In this document: piece after piece, positions 24,748-31,483 of the stretch | Layout of the letters: every line of letters begins with the position of its first letter | Position numbering within the stretch: position 1 is the first letter of the stretch | Virus record (IMG/VR): IMGVR_UViG_3300029258_001906 | Span: 1-45,368 of that record | Reading direction: 5' to 3' (one strand) | From: a virus | DNA: 45,368 nt | The notes under the pieces: model-generated | Told to the model about the DNA's origin: nothing | Database searches by the model: none | Seen by the model: only the letters and a program-made list of their open reading frames with translations | Translations under genes and position numbers: made by a program

Positions 24748-25167
24748 ATGAAAAAAGTTTTTATTTTGTCTATCGTTTTATGTTTTCTGGCGCAGAGCGC
24801 CGGGGCGGTGGTAGGATGGCACGCCATAAAAATGTGGAACGATCGACAGCCTAAAAAATCTGTTCCGTATTCCGACGAAGAGATTGTCAATGCTATCTAT
24901 AAAGCGGAAGGCGGAAGTGAAGCTCAATACCTCTATGGTATCAGATCATGTTCTTACGACACGCCGGCAGAAGCCCGTCGCATTTGTTTCAATACAGTGC
25001 GCAACAATCGCGCCCGCTATGCAGACTATGGACATAAACAGTTCGATACATACCTGGAATTTTTAGCGTCCCGGTATTGCCCTATCGGAGCGGATAACGA
25101 CCCGAAAGGTCTGAATAAAAACTGGCTTAAGAACGTGAAGTTCTTTTTAGAGGAGGGGAGAAAATAA
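24748..25167 (+). CDS. Exported lysozyme-like cell-wall hydrolase candidate
   Basis: About 139 residues from the ATG at 24748 (AGGAAAG upstream). A TTG further upstream would lie on the promoter -10 box. Residues 1-25 are a signal peptide or signal anchor (MKKVFILSIVLCFLAQSAGA). The mature part holds IVNAIYKAEGG, YLYGI, PAEARRICFNTVRNNRARY and FLASRYCPIGA, a layout seen in small phage proteins thought to cut peptidoglycan, with the Glu of AEGG as a candidate catalytic acid. An export signal suggests release without a classical holin. Enzyme activity is inferred only. Confidence 0.68.
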   Translation: MKKVFILSIVLCFLAQSAGAVVGWHAIKMWNDRQPKKSVPYSDEEIVNAIYKAEGGSEAQYLYGIRSCSYDTPAEARRICFNTVRNNRARYADYGHKQFDTYLEFLASRYCPIGADNDPKGLNKNWLKNVKFFLEEGRK

Positions 25168-25457
25168 TGAATATTTATGACGCCTTAGAGGCTTTGGATT
25201 CTATTGCTTCCCTTGCTGACGTGGAAGGTTGGCGTCAAATAGATCATCAGCCTAAGATAAAAATGGTCAGTTTTAAAAAAGGAAAGGCCAGGATAAACGT
25301 TTACTATACTACAATGACAGTGGGGACCTGTATAGACCATCCGAAAAAAGGAAAGACTCAACTTTTTCGTCGGAACGTTTCAATGGAAACACTCACAAAG
25401 ATTTTTCGGAATCCTCGAATCCATACACAGCGGGGATATTATAGGAGAGATAAATGA
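25167..25457 (+). CDS. Conserved small phage protein, unknown function
   Basis: 96 residues whose ATG overlaps the preceding stop (AATAATG). A helical start (YDALEALDSIASLADVEGW) is followed by a basic beta-rich part with MVSFKKGKARINVYYTTMTVGT, HPKKGKTQLFRR and HTQRGYYRRDK. Similar short proteins with KKGKTQLFRR occur in other phages without known function. The strong positive charge suggests nucleic-acid contact. Confidence 0.8.
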   Translation: MNIYDALEALDSIASLADVEGWRQIDHQPKIKMVSFKKGKARINVYYTTMTVGTCIDHPKKGKTQLFRRNVSMETLTKIFRNPRIHTQRGYYRRDK

Positions 25458-25570
25458 AGTTTGATCGTTTGAAAGATTTTTGGCGTGTATCAAAATTCAA
25501 TCCTTACAAATGGCTGTGGTGTTTGTGGTGTGAGTTAAAATTTCAAATTAGAAAGAGGAGAAAAAGATGA
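25454..25570 (+). CDS. Very small basic, Trp-rich protein
   Basis: 38 residues (MKFDRLKDFWRVSKFNPYKW, then LWCLWCELKFQIRKRRKR). Its ATG overlaps the stop of the previous gene and its TGA overlaps the rtcB start, and the rtcB ribosome site lies in its last codons. The ATGA overlaps on both sides support real, coupled translation. Confidence 0.5.
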   Translation: MKFDRLKDFWRVSKFNPYKWLWCLWCELKFQIRKRRKR

Positions 25571-26727
25571 GATATTTTGAAGGTGGTCGAATTATAAAAT
25601 CATGGTGTAATAGCCCGGAACCAGGAGCAATCGCTCAAGCACAAAACCTTTCAATGCTTCCTTTTTTACATGAACACGTTGCTCTTATGCCAGATACTCA
25701 CGAAGGCTATGGTATGCCGATTGGTGGGGTTATTGCGACAAAGGGAGTTGTAATACCTAATGCTGTTGGTGTAGATATAGGTTGTGGAATGATTGCCGTA
25801 CAGACGAGCATTGTAGATTTATCCATGCACGATTTAAAAGCTATCCTGGGTGAGATACGCAAGACTGTTCCGGTAGGTTTTAATCATCATAAAGAAGCTC
25901 ATCAAGATTGGATGCCGAAGGAAATGTTTAAAGAGGCTGACGCTCCTATTGTAGATCGTGAATTTGATTCGGCATGTAAACAAATAGGAACACTCGGCGG
26001 CGGAAACCATTTTATTGAAATCCAAAAAGATAGCCTCGACGGTGACATTTGGATAATGATACATAGTGGTAGTCGTAACATCGGATTGAAAGTAGCAAAC
26101 CACTATAATAACATTGCTAAAAAGCTCAATGAAAAATGGTATTCAATCGTTCCGAAAGCGTATGATCTTGCGTTCCTTCCTTTAGATAGTGAAGAGGGCG
26201 TGAGATACATGACTGAAATGAACCAGTGTTTAGCATTCGCCCTGGCAAACAGGAAAGCGATGATGAACATTATTAAGAGCATATTTGCGGTACAAACAAA
26301 CTGTACTTTTTTCGAGGAGATCAATATACACCATAACTATGCAACAATGGAACATCACTTTAATAAAAATGTCATGGTGCATAGAAAAGGGGCGACGTCC
26401 GCAAAAGCGGGAGAGCTTGGCTTGATACCGGGGTCACAGGGAACAGCTTCTTATGTGGTTGAGGGACGTGGAAATCCTGAATCTTTTATGTCGTGCTCTC
26501 ATGGCGCCGGGCGTAAGATGGGGCGTAAGTTCGCGCAAAAGAACTTATCTCTCGAAGAAGAAACAAAGAAGTTAGACGATCAAGGTATTTTACACTCTAT
26601 TCGATCAGTCAAAGATCTTGACGAGGCGAGCGGGGCGTATAAAGATATTGATACAGTAATGGAGGAACAGCAGGATCTTGTTAATATCAAGGTTAAACTC
26701 CTTCCACTTGCTGTTGTAAAAGGTTAA
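25567..26727 (+). CDS. rtcB: RtcB-type RNA ligase
   Basis: 386 residues, an intact short RtcB. It shows PDTHEGYGMPIGG (residues 42-54), VGVDIGCGM (67-75; metal-binding Asp70 and Cys73), GGGNHF (144-149), IHSGSRNIG (165-173), IHHNY (254-258), HRKGATSAK (272-280) and the GMP-accepting His312 in SHGAGR. RtcB joins 2',3'-cyclic phosphate or 3'-phosphate RNA ends to 5'-OH ends, using GTP and manganese. The ribosome site is AGGAG. Hammerhead cleavage makes exactly these ends, and four hammerheads lie upstream. Other roles are repair of host-cleaved tRNA or ligation of the structured RNA just downstream. Confidence 0.96.
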   Translation: MRYFEGGRIIKSWCNSPEPGAIAQAQNLSMLPFLHEHVALMPDTHEGYGMPIGGVIATKGVVIPNAVGVDIGCGMIAVQTSIVDLSMHDLKAILGEIRKTVPVGFNHHKEAHQDWMPKEMFKEADAPIVDREFDSACKQIGTLGGGNHFIEIQKDSLDGDIWIMIHSGSRNIGLKVANHYNNIAKKLNEKWYSIVPKAYDLAFLPLDSEEGVRYMTEMNQCLAFALANRKAMMNIIKSIFAVQTNCTFFEEINIHHNYATMEHHFNKNVMVHRKGATSAKAGELGLIPGSQGTASYVVEGRGNPESFMSCSHGAGRKMGRKFAQKNLSLEEETKKLDDQGILHSIRSVKDLDEASGAYKDIDTVMEEQQDLVNIKVKLLPLAVVKG

Positions 26728-26883
26728 GTGACGAAGAGTTCGTCTGCTACAAAGGGTCAGACGATTCGCTAAGCGTGCGGGGACGTGGCTGACAGCCACT
26801 ATAAGCCTTGAGGATCGCAACGAACTAACGAGGCGTCCAGAGTAGCCATACGGCTGTCAACCGTAACGCCTACAATCGTCACT
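26727..26883 (+). ncRNA. Structured RNA candidate between rtcB and tRNA-Pro
   Basis: About 157 bases with no gene. The ends close by an 8-bp helix (26727-26734 with 26876-26883). Inside are a 7-bp hairpin (26740-26746 with 26758-26764), a 6-bp hairpin with GAC loop (26785-26799), and a two-part hairpin (GGCGU/ACGCC 26832-26836 with 26866-26870, and UACGG/CCGUA 26849-26853 with 26861-26865). UGACAGCC (26790-26797) can also pair with GGCUGUCA (26852-26859), which suggests a pseudoknot or switch. It fits no RNA family I know. It is not a tRNA, because a T arm is absent. Confidence 0.6.
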
Positions 26884-26890
26884 AAATAGT

Positions 26891-26968
26891 CTGGGGGTGG
26901 CTCAGTCTGGTCAGAGCTCCTCACTTGGAATGAGGAAGTCGCAGGTTCAAATCCTGTCCCCCAGACCA
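26891..26968 (+). tRNA. tRNA-Pro (anticodon UGG) with encoded CCA
   Basis: Acceptor CTGGGGG (26891-26897) pairs with CCCCCAG (26958-26964), followed by discriminator A and CCA. The D arm GCTC/GAGC, anticodon stem CCTCA/TGAGG with loop CTTGGAA (anticodon TGG), and T arm GCAGG/CCTGT with TTCAAAT loop are complete. It would decode CCA and, with usual modification, CCG and CCU. Pro codons are very frequent in the collagen-like virion genes. Confidence 0.95.
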
Positions 26969-26985
26969 TATTTAAAGGATAAATA

Positions 26986-27267
26986 ATGCACATAGTCTAT
27001 CTCATACATTTTAATCAGCCGTATAAGAGAGTTCGTCATTATCTGGGGATCACAAATAATCTGAAAAAACGTATCCGCAGACATAAAAGGGGACATGGCG
27101 CCTCTCTTATGCGCGCTGTTTTTGCCGCGGGAATAGAAGTCCAGGTATTTGTCCTTGCTGAAGTAGCGACCAGGAATGAGGCAAGTACGCTCGAACGAAA
27201 ATATAAAAACAGACATAATCATAAACAGCTATGCCCTATATGTAAGGAGAGACATGGAGAAAAATAA
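26986..27267 (+). CDS. GIY-YIG nuclease-like protein
   Basis: 93 residues. HIVYLIHF, HYLGITNNLKKRIRRHKRGHGASLMR and LERKYKNRH match the GIY-YIG fold: the strand pair, the catalytic-type Arg region in the helix, and the later Glu. A C-terminal CPICKERHG could bind zinc. Single-domain GIY-YIG proteins occur in phages as repair or homing-type nucleases. It lies just after tRNA-Pro, a common place for mobile endonucleases, but no intron or intein is evident. Confidence 0.8.
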   Translation: MHIVYLIHFNQPYKRVRHYLGITNNLKKRIRRHKRGHGASLMRAVFAAGIEVQVFVLAEVATRNEASTLERKYKNRHNHKQLCPICKERHGEK

Positions 27268-27427
27268 AAAACCCGTAGCGATTCTCGATACTGAATCCGG
27301 GGACGAAGTTATTATCTATGCAAAATTCAGAATAGCCGGAGGGCCGTTACAACATGTTAAACATGTAATTAGTGTCCGGGAATACGGAAACATTCACGTT
27401 GAAAAAGAAACAAGGAATTACGGATGA
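27254..27427 (+). CDS. Small protein of unknown function
   Basis: 57 residues from the ATG at 27254 (AAGGAGA upstream), overlapping the nuclease gene end by 14 bp. It is beta-prone ([20 protein letters not shown], then [18 protein letters not shown]). Its TGA overlaps the next ATG. There is no recognised domain. Confidence 0.6.
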   Translation: MEKNKKPVAILDTESGDEVIIYAKFRIAGGPLQHVKHVISVREYGNIHVEKETRNYG

Positions 27428-27723
27428 GTAAATTGCCAGTACAAGTATCGATACATCTTTATAAGGTCCTGGGACTTAAAGATTTTGCGTCCAGGGAAGA
27501 GATCAAAAAGGCGTATAGATCGTTGGCGCTTAAACATCATCCGGATAAGGGAGGCGATCTCCGGAAAATGCAAGAGATCAACGCGGCAAAAGATTTTCTT
27601 ATAAAACATAAAGAAGAATATGACCGGAAACTTAAAGCGCACCAGGAGCCACAAATTGTTGTCCGGTATACATACGGTTGGAGCTATGGGGGCTCTACTA
27701 CATCTGCAACTACAAGTTTTTAA
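27424..27723 (+). CDS. J-domain (DnaJ-like) protein
   Basis: 99 residues. A J domain occupies about residues 10-70: [32 protein letters not shown] with the HPD tripeptide, then the last helix [16 protein letters not shown]. There is no Gly/Phe or zinc domain. A short Ser/Thr/Gly tail ends the protein. J domains activate Hsp70 (DnaK) ATPase, so the protein may recruit host DnaK for replication or virion assembly. It overlaps the previous gene by 4 bp. Confidence 0.88.
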   Translation: MSKLPVQVSIHLYKVLGLKDFASREEIKKAYRSLALKHHPDKGGDLRKMQEINAAKDFLIKHKEEYDRKLKAHQEPQIVVRYTYGWSYGGSTTSATTSF

Positions 27724-27732
27724 GGAGGAAAA

Positions 27733-28872
27733 ATGAAAACATTGGTTATCGGCATGGGAGAAATCGGGAGCGCGTTACATGAGGTCCTGAAAGACAAATA
27801 CGGAAATAAGGTTTTTTCGTACGATATTCGTGAAGGCGAAAAAGAGTTGCCAAAAGTGGATCTATTGAACATATGTATCCCGGACTGCGAAGACTTCGTT
27901 GACATCGTCAATGATTATATCGCTGAATGTACTCCGAAGTTTACGGTCATTCATTCGAGTGTCCCTGTCGGTACCACAGAAAAGATCGATGGTAAAGCGT
28001 TTCATAGTCCCGTAAGAGGTAAACACCCGAAGATGAAAGAGGGACTTCTTACTTATGTAAAATATCTTTCCTTCGATAATGGCTATCATTACGAGGCCCA
28101 GGAACTTTCAAATTATTTTTTTAGAGCCGGAATTGTATGCAAAACTCTTCCGGACACAAAATGTACCGAACTCGCGAAACTTCTCGCGCTTTCACGGTAT
28201 GGGGTCTATATCGCTTTTGCAAAAGAACAGGAAGCGATCTGTGAAAAATTTGGTGTTGATTATTACAAAGTCGTCACGGACTTTGAAAACACCAGGAACG
28301 AAGGACTCAAGAAATTAGGCGGTGATAATTTAAAACTTCTTCAGCCGCTTCTATGGCCATTCGATAAATTCGTCGGCGGTCATTGTACGGTTGAAGATAT
28401 GGAGATCCTTCTCAAACAGATGGATACTCCGCTTCTTCGTGAAGCCTATAATATAGGAAGGAACACAAAAGTTTGGGGGAACTGTAATATTTACTCGTCC
28501 GCTAAGATAGGCAAAGGCTGTTCAGTAGGCGGAGGATCAGAGATCGGTCATAACGTCAGGATCGGTAATAACGTCCGGATAGGCGCAATGGTGTTTATCC
28601 CGGAAGGCGTAACGATCCAGGATGACGTTTTTATCGCGCCAAAGGTGACATTCAGTAACGATAAGTACCCGCCGAGTGATAGAAAAGAGTGGGGAACTAT
28701 TCTCGTTAAGAAAGGCGCGGCGATCGGGATGGGTGCGATCATACTTCCCGGCGTAACAATTGGAGAGAATGCGTTAGTAGGCGCCGGGTCTGTTGTTACA
28801 CGCGATATACCTGACGGTGAAAAATGGTACGGAAATCCGGCTCATGCGCACGGAAAGAATAAAGGGGAGTAA
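27733..28872 (+). CDS. Fusion: Rossmann dehydrogenase-like domain plus left-handed beta-helix acyltransferase
   Basis: 379 residues. Residues 1-235 resemble nucleotide-sugar or NAD(P)-dependent dehydrogenases, with the dinucleotide-binding VIGMGEIGSALHEVL, IHSSVPVGTTEKI and a helical second domain containing CTELAKLLALSRYGVYIAFAKEQE. Residues of about 250-375 carry hexapeptide repeats (AKIGKGCSVGGG, EIGHNVRIGNNVRIGA) and the acyltransferase ending GAIILPGVTIGENALVGAGSVV and YGNPAHAHG. The pairing suggests synthesis of an acylated sugar, perhaps for glycan or base modification with the GT2 protein at 39693-41081. The substrate is unknown. Confidence 0.85.
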   Translation: MKTLVIGMGEIGSALHEVLKDKYGNKVFSYDIREGEKELPKVDLLNICIPDCEDFVDIVNDYIAECTPKFTVIHSSVPVGTTEKIDGKAFHSPVRGKHPKMKEGLLTYVKYLSFDNGYHYEAQELSNYFFRAGIVCKTLPDTKCTELAKLLALSRYGVYIAFAKEQEAICEKFGVDYYKVVTDFENTRNEGLKKLGGDNLKLLQPLLWPFDKFVGGHCTVEDMEILLKQMDTPLLREAYNIGRNTKVWGNCNIYSSAKIGKGCSVGGGSEIGHNVRIGNNVRIGAMVFIPEGVTIQDDVFIAPKVTFSNDKYPPSDRKEWGTILVKKGAAIGMGAIILPGVTIGENALVGAGSVVTRDIPDGEKWYGNPAHAHGKNKGE

Positions 28873-28873
28873 T

Positions 28874-29047
28874 ATGGGGAGCATGAGAGAAGAGATTGAT
28901 AAATGGTGTAGAGAAAATAATTTTAAGATCAAACGTGGAAAGAAACGTAAGCCAAACAAACACGTAAAGGAGGTGAAGAAAAATGACAGAGTTTCTGACA
29001 ATGAAAGAAGTGGCAAAGCGACTGAAAGTACACCCTGTAACGGTTAA
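28874..29047 (+). CDS. Small basic protein of unknown function
   Basis: 57 residues (MGSMREEIDKWCREN start, then a Lys/Arg-rich KRGKKRKPNKHVKEVKK region). GGGGAG precedes the ATG. The last 65 bp overlap the next gene in another frame, and the ribosome site for that gene (AAAGGAGG) lies inside. It could bind nucleic acid through its charge. Confidence 0.5.
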   Translation: MGSMREEIDKWCRENNFKIKRGKKRKPNKHVKEVKKNDRVSDNERSGKATESTPCNG

Positions 29048-29189
29048 TCGGTACTGTAAACAGGGAAAACTGACTTACTACCAAGTGGGTTGTAGGAAAA
29101 GGTTTTTGGAAGAGGACGTCAATAAATACTTAGAAGGAGCTAAATGCCATGCAAAAGAAAATAGCGAACATCCCTTCGACACTAATTAG
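28983..29189 (+). CDS. Excisionase-family winged-helix DNA-binding protein
   Basis: 68 residues. FLTMKEVAKRLKVHPVTVNRYCKQGKLTYYQVGCRKRF.EEDVNKYL is a clear MerR/excisionase-type helix-turn-helix with wing. AAAGGAGG lies upstream. With no integrase in the window it more likely regulates transcription or replication start; it comes immediately before the primase-helicase gene, whose start it overlaps by 41 bp. Candidate binding sites are the inverted repeats at 21641-21911. Confidence 0.85.
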   Translation: MTEFLTMKEVAKRLKVHPVTVNRYCKQGKLTYYQVGCRKRFLEEDVNKYLEGAKCHAKENSEHPFDTN

Positions 29190-31254
29190 TTGTCTCGAAG
29201 TATATGCTCAAGCGGGATACGCTACTTTTGCTACGGCTGAAGACAAGCGACCTTTAAGTGGCCTGAAATGGAAAGAGGCAAATGTAGATCTATCTCCTAA
29301 TCAAATGAAATATCCGTACGGTCAGTTTGGAGTAAGACTGAAAGCGGATGATTTGATTATTGACCTTGACCCTCGTAACATGCAAGGGCGCCAGGTCTGG
29401 AGTGAGATAAAATCCAAAATACCTGAGATTGAGAATCTACAGAAAAAGGCTACTTTAGTGCGTACCGGCGGGGGCGGGATACACATATATTTAAGGAAAC
29501 CACCTGATTTTAAGATCCGGAAAAATCTTAAAGAATTTCCTGGGGTAGATTTTCTATCCGAAGGGGCTTATGTTATTGGCGCGGGATCTATTGTTAACAA
29601 TAATCCTTATACATTTATCACCGAACCTTTTACTTCAGTTCATGCACCGATGGCTCTTTTAAATCTCATTCGGAGACAGGTTGTAGATTTGGGAGAGGTC
29701 AACCATAAAGGATTTAGTGACGAACCGGCGAACATTGAGCGGTATATAGAATACCTTAATAACCTTGCTCCGGTGGCTATTGAAGGTGAGCATGGAGATA
29801 AGACTACTTTTAAAGTAGCCTGCCGAGGTAGAGACTATAATCTTTCAATGCAAAAAACTTTTGAGTTAATGGCCGAACATTACAACCCAAAATGTCAGCC
29901 GATGTGGGAGCGAAACGAACTCCAACGAAAAGTAGCCAATGCGTATAATTACAATGAAGCTCCTCCGGGAACAAGAGATCCCAAAGTTGCGCTTCCGGAC
30001 ATGAACTCTGAGAAAGAGGTCAAATGGAAAGCACAGTTGGAAAAGAAAAAGGGTAAGGACGGGGTCTATTTGCCGTCATTAAAAAATGCTCATCTTATGC
30101 TTCAGCATGAAATGGGTATAAAAGGTGTGTTTACCTATAACGAATTTAACGAACGTCTGGAGATCAAGGGACACGTGCCCTGGGAAAAAGATCGTATCAA
30201 TAGATATAATGCGATTGACGATCGTGAAATCGAATGTATTAGACTTCACCTGGCAAATAAATTTAATGTAGAGTTTAGCACTCAGACGATGTGGAAAGCG
30301 GTAGATCTGGTTGCGGCCGGTAATACTTATCATCCTATACGAGATCAACTGGACTCATTTATGTGGGATGGAGTAAGTCGTATAGATGATTGGCTTATAA
30401 AATATTGTGGTTGTGCCGATAGTGAACTTACTCGACAAATGGGACGCAAGGTTTTATGTGCTATGGTAGCCCGTGTCTATAGTCCAGGCTGTAAATTTGA
30501 TTATGTTCTGGTCCTTGAAGGCGCCCAGGGGATAGGTAAAAGTACATGTTGCGAGATTCTCGGTGGAGAATGGTACGGAGACGCACCAATCGATCCGAAA
30601 GATAAAGATTCTATACCTTATATACATTCTAAATGGGTTGTAGAGCTTTCGGAAATGATAACAACCAGGAAAACAGAAGCTGATAGGCTCAAAAACTTTT
30701 TATCCAGGCGTGAAGATGACGTACGCTTACCTTATGCAAGAGCACGGCAACGATTTCCGCGGCAGTGTATTTTTATCGGTACCATTAATCCGGACGAGAT
30801 CGGATACCTTACTGACACTACAGGTAATAGAAGATTTTGGCCTGTATGTTGTCACAGTTTTGATTTAGATAGTTTGAAAAGAGATCGAGAACAGCTTTTA
30901 GCTGAAGCGGTCCTCCTATATAAGAAAGGCGAGAGTTTGACATTACCTCTTGAACTTGTTCAGGAAAGCGAGGAAGAGGCGCACAAGCGTTTAGCCGAGG
31001 ATCCGTGGCAACATATTATAGAGGAGTGGGTGGAATCACATTTAGAAGAGACTGAAGTTACAACTCAGTTTTTATATAGGAATGCTTTAAACGGTACGCT
31101 TCAAAGTATGAATACCGGGCACCAACGTAGAATAGCCAGGTCTTTAAAAAATTTGGGGTGGATAAAACGACGCGGCGTGAAAGGTATAGAGTACGTACGT
31201 CCCGTGAAAAAGGAGGCGCAGAATGCACCGGCCGATCCGTTTAGTAGTCACTAA
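29149..31254 (+). CDS. Primase-helicase (Prim-Pol plus VirE-type ATPase)
   Basis: 701 residues. The N terminus is a bifunctional primase-polymerase domain: KADDLIIDLDPR (metal-binding DLD, about residues 65-75), TGGGGIHIYLRKP (about 105-117) and GVDFLSEGAYVIGAGS. The C-terminal half is a superfamily 3-like or VirE-type helicase with Walker A LEGAQGIGKST (about 455-465), WVVELSEM as a Walker B-like site, TRKTEADRLKNFLSRREDDVR, and FIGTINPD followed by GNRRFWPV. It should prime and unwind phage DNA. The C terminus ends ADPFSSH, similar to the DPFAG tails of two other proteins here. Confidence 0.92.
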   Translation: MQKKIANIPSTLISCLEVYAQAGYATFATAEDKRPLSGLKWKEANVDLSPNQMKYPYGQFGVRLKADDLIIDLDPRNMQGRQVWSEIKSKIPEIENLQKKATLVRTGGGGIHIYLRKPPDFKIRKNLKEFPGVDFLSEGAYVIGAGSIVNNNPYTFITEPFTSVHAPMALLNLIRRQVVDLGEVNHKGFSDEPANIERYIEYLNNLAPVAIEGEHGDKTTFKVACRGRDYNLSMQKTFELMAEHYNPKCQPMWERNELQRKVANAYNYNEAPPGTRDPKVALPDMNSEKEVKWKAQLEKKKGKDGVYLPSLKNAHLMLQHEMGIKGVFTYNEFNERLEIKGHVPWEKDRINRYNAIDDREIECIRLHLANKFNVEFSTQTMWKAVDLVAAGNTYHPIRDQLDSFMWDGVSRIDDWLIKYCGCADSELTRQMGRKVLCAMVARVYSPGCKFDYVLVLEGAQGIGKSTCCEILGGEWYGDAPIDPKDKDSIPYIHSKWVVELSEMITTRKTEADRLKNFLSRREDDVRLPYARARQRFPRQCIFIGTINPDEIGYLTDTTGNRRFWPVCCHSFDLDSLKRDREQLLAEAVLLYKKGESLTLPLELVQESEEEAHKRLAEDPWQHIIEEWVESHLEETEVTTQFLYRNALNGTLQSMNTGHQRRIARSLKNLGWIKRRGVKGIEYVRPVKKEAQNAPADPFSSH

Positions 31255-31483
31255 GAATCGTCGTCAGTTTAATGAATATGTTCGAGAAAAAAACTATAAG
31301 TCAGTAAAATGTGTTTTTGTTAATAGCATGGAAGATCTTCGCGGACATTGTAATTGTGTTATGGATTTTTACGGAGAGTGGTGGAAAGGCGGTATAGGGT
31401 GGGATCATTTGATTGAGGTAGGCGAGTATTGTCGCCAACATTCTATACGCACGCCGGCTCGAGTTTTTGGAGGTACAGTTTAA
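31223..31483 (+). CDS. Small protein of unknown function
   Basis: 86 residues from an ATG behind AAAAGGAGG, overlapping the primase-helicase end by 32 bp. There are alternating strands and helices (IRLVVTKNRRQFNEYVREKNY, then VFVNSMEDLRGHCNCVMDF). Its TAA overlaps the next ATG (TAATG), so it is translated as part of the replication operon. I do not recognise it. Confidence 0.75.
   Translation: MHRPIRLVVTKNRRQFNEYVREKNYKSVKCVFVNSMEDLRGHCNCVMDFYGEWWKGGIGWDHLIEVGEYCRQHSIRTPARVFGGTV

Noticed and set aside
26832-26883. A tRNA-Asp-like anticodon hairpin (loop CTGTCAA) in the RNA after rtcB
   Set aside because: No T arm, no acceptor pairing in the right place and no CCA; it belongs to a larger fold.
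28983-29189. Excisionase-like gene as proof of a temperate phage
   Set aside because: No integrase, attachment site or repressor is visible, and this fold is also used by ordinary regulators.
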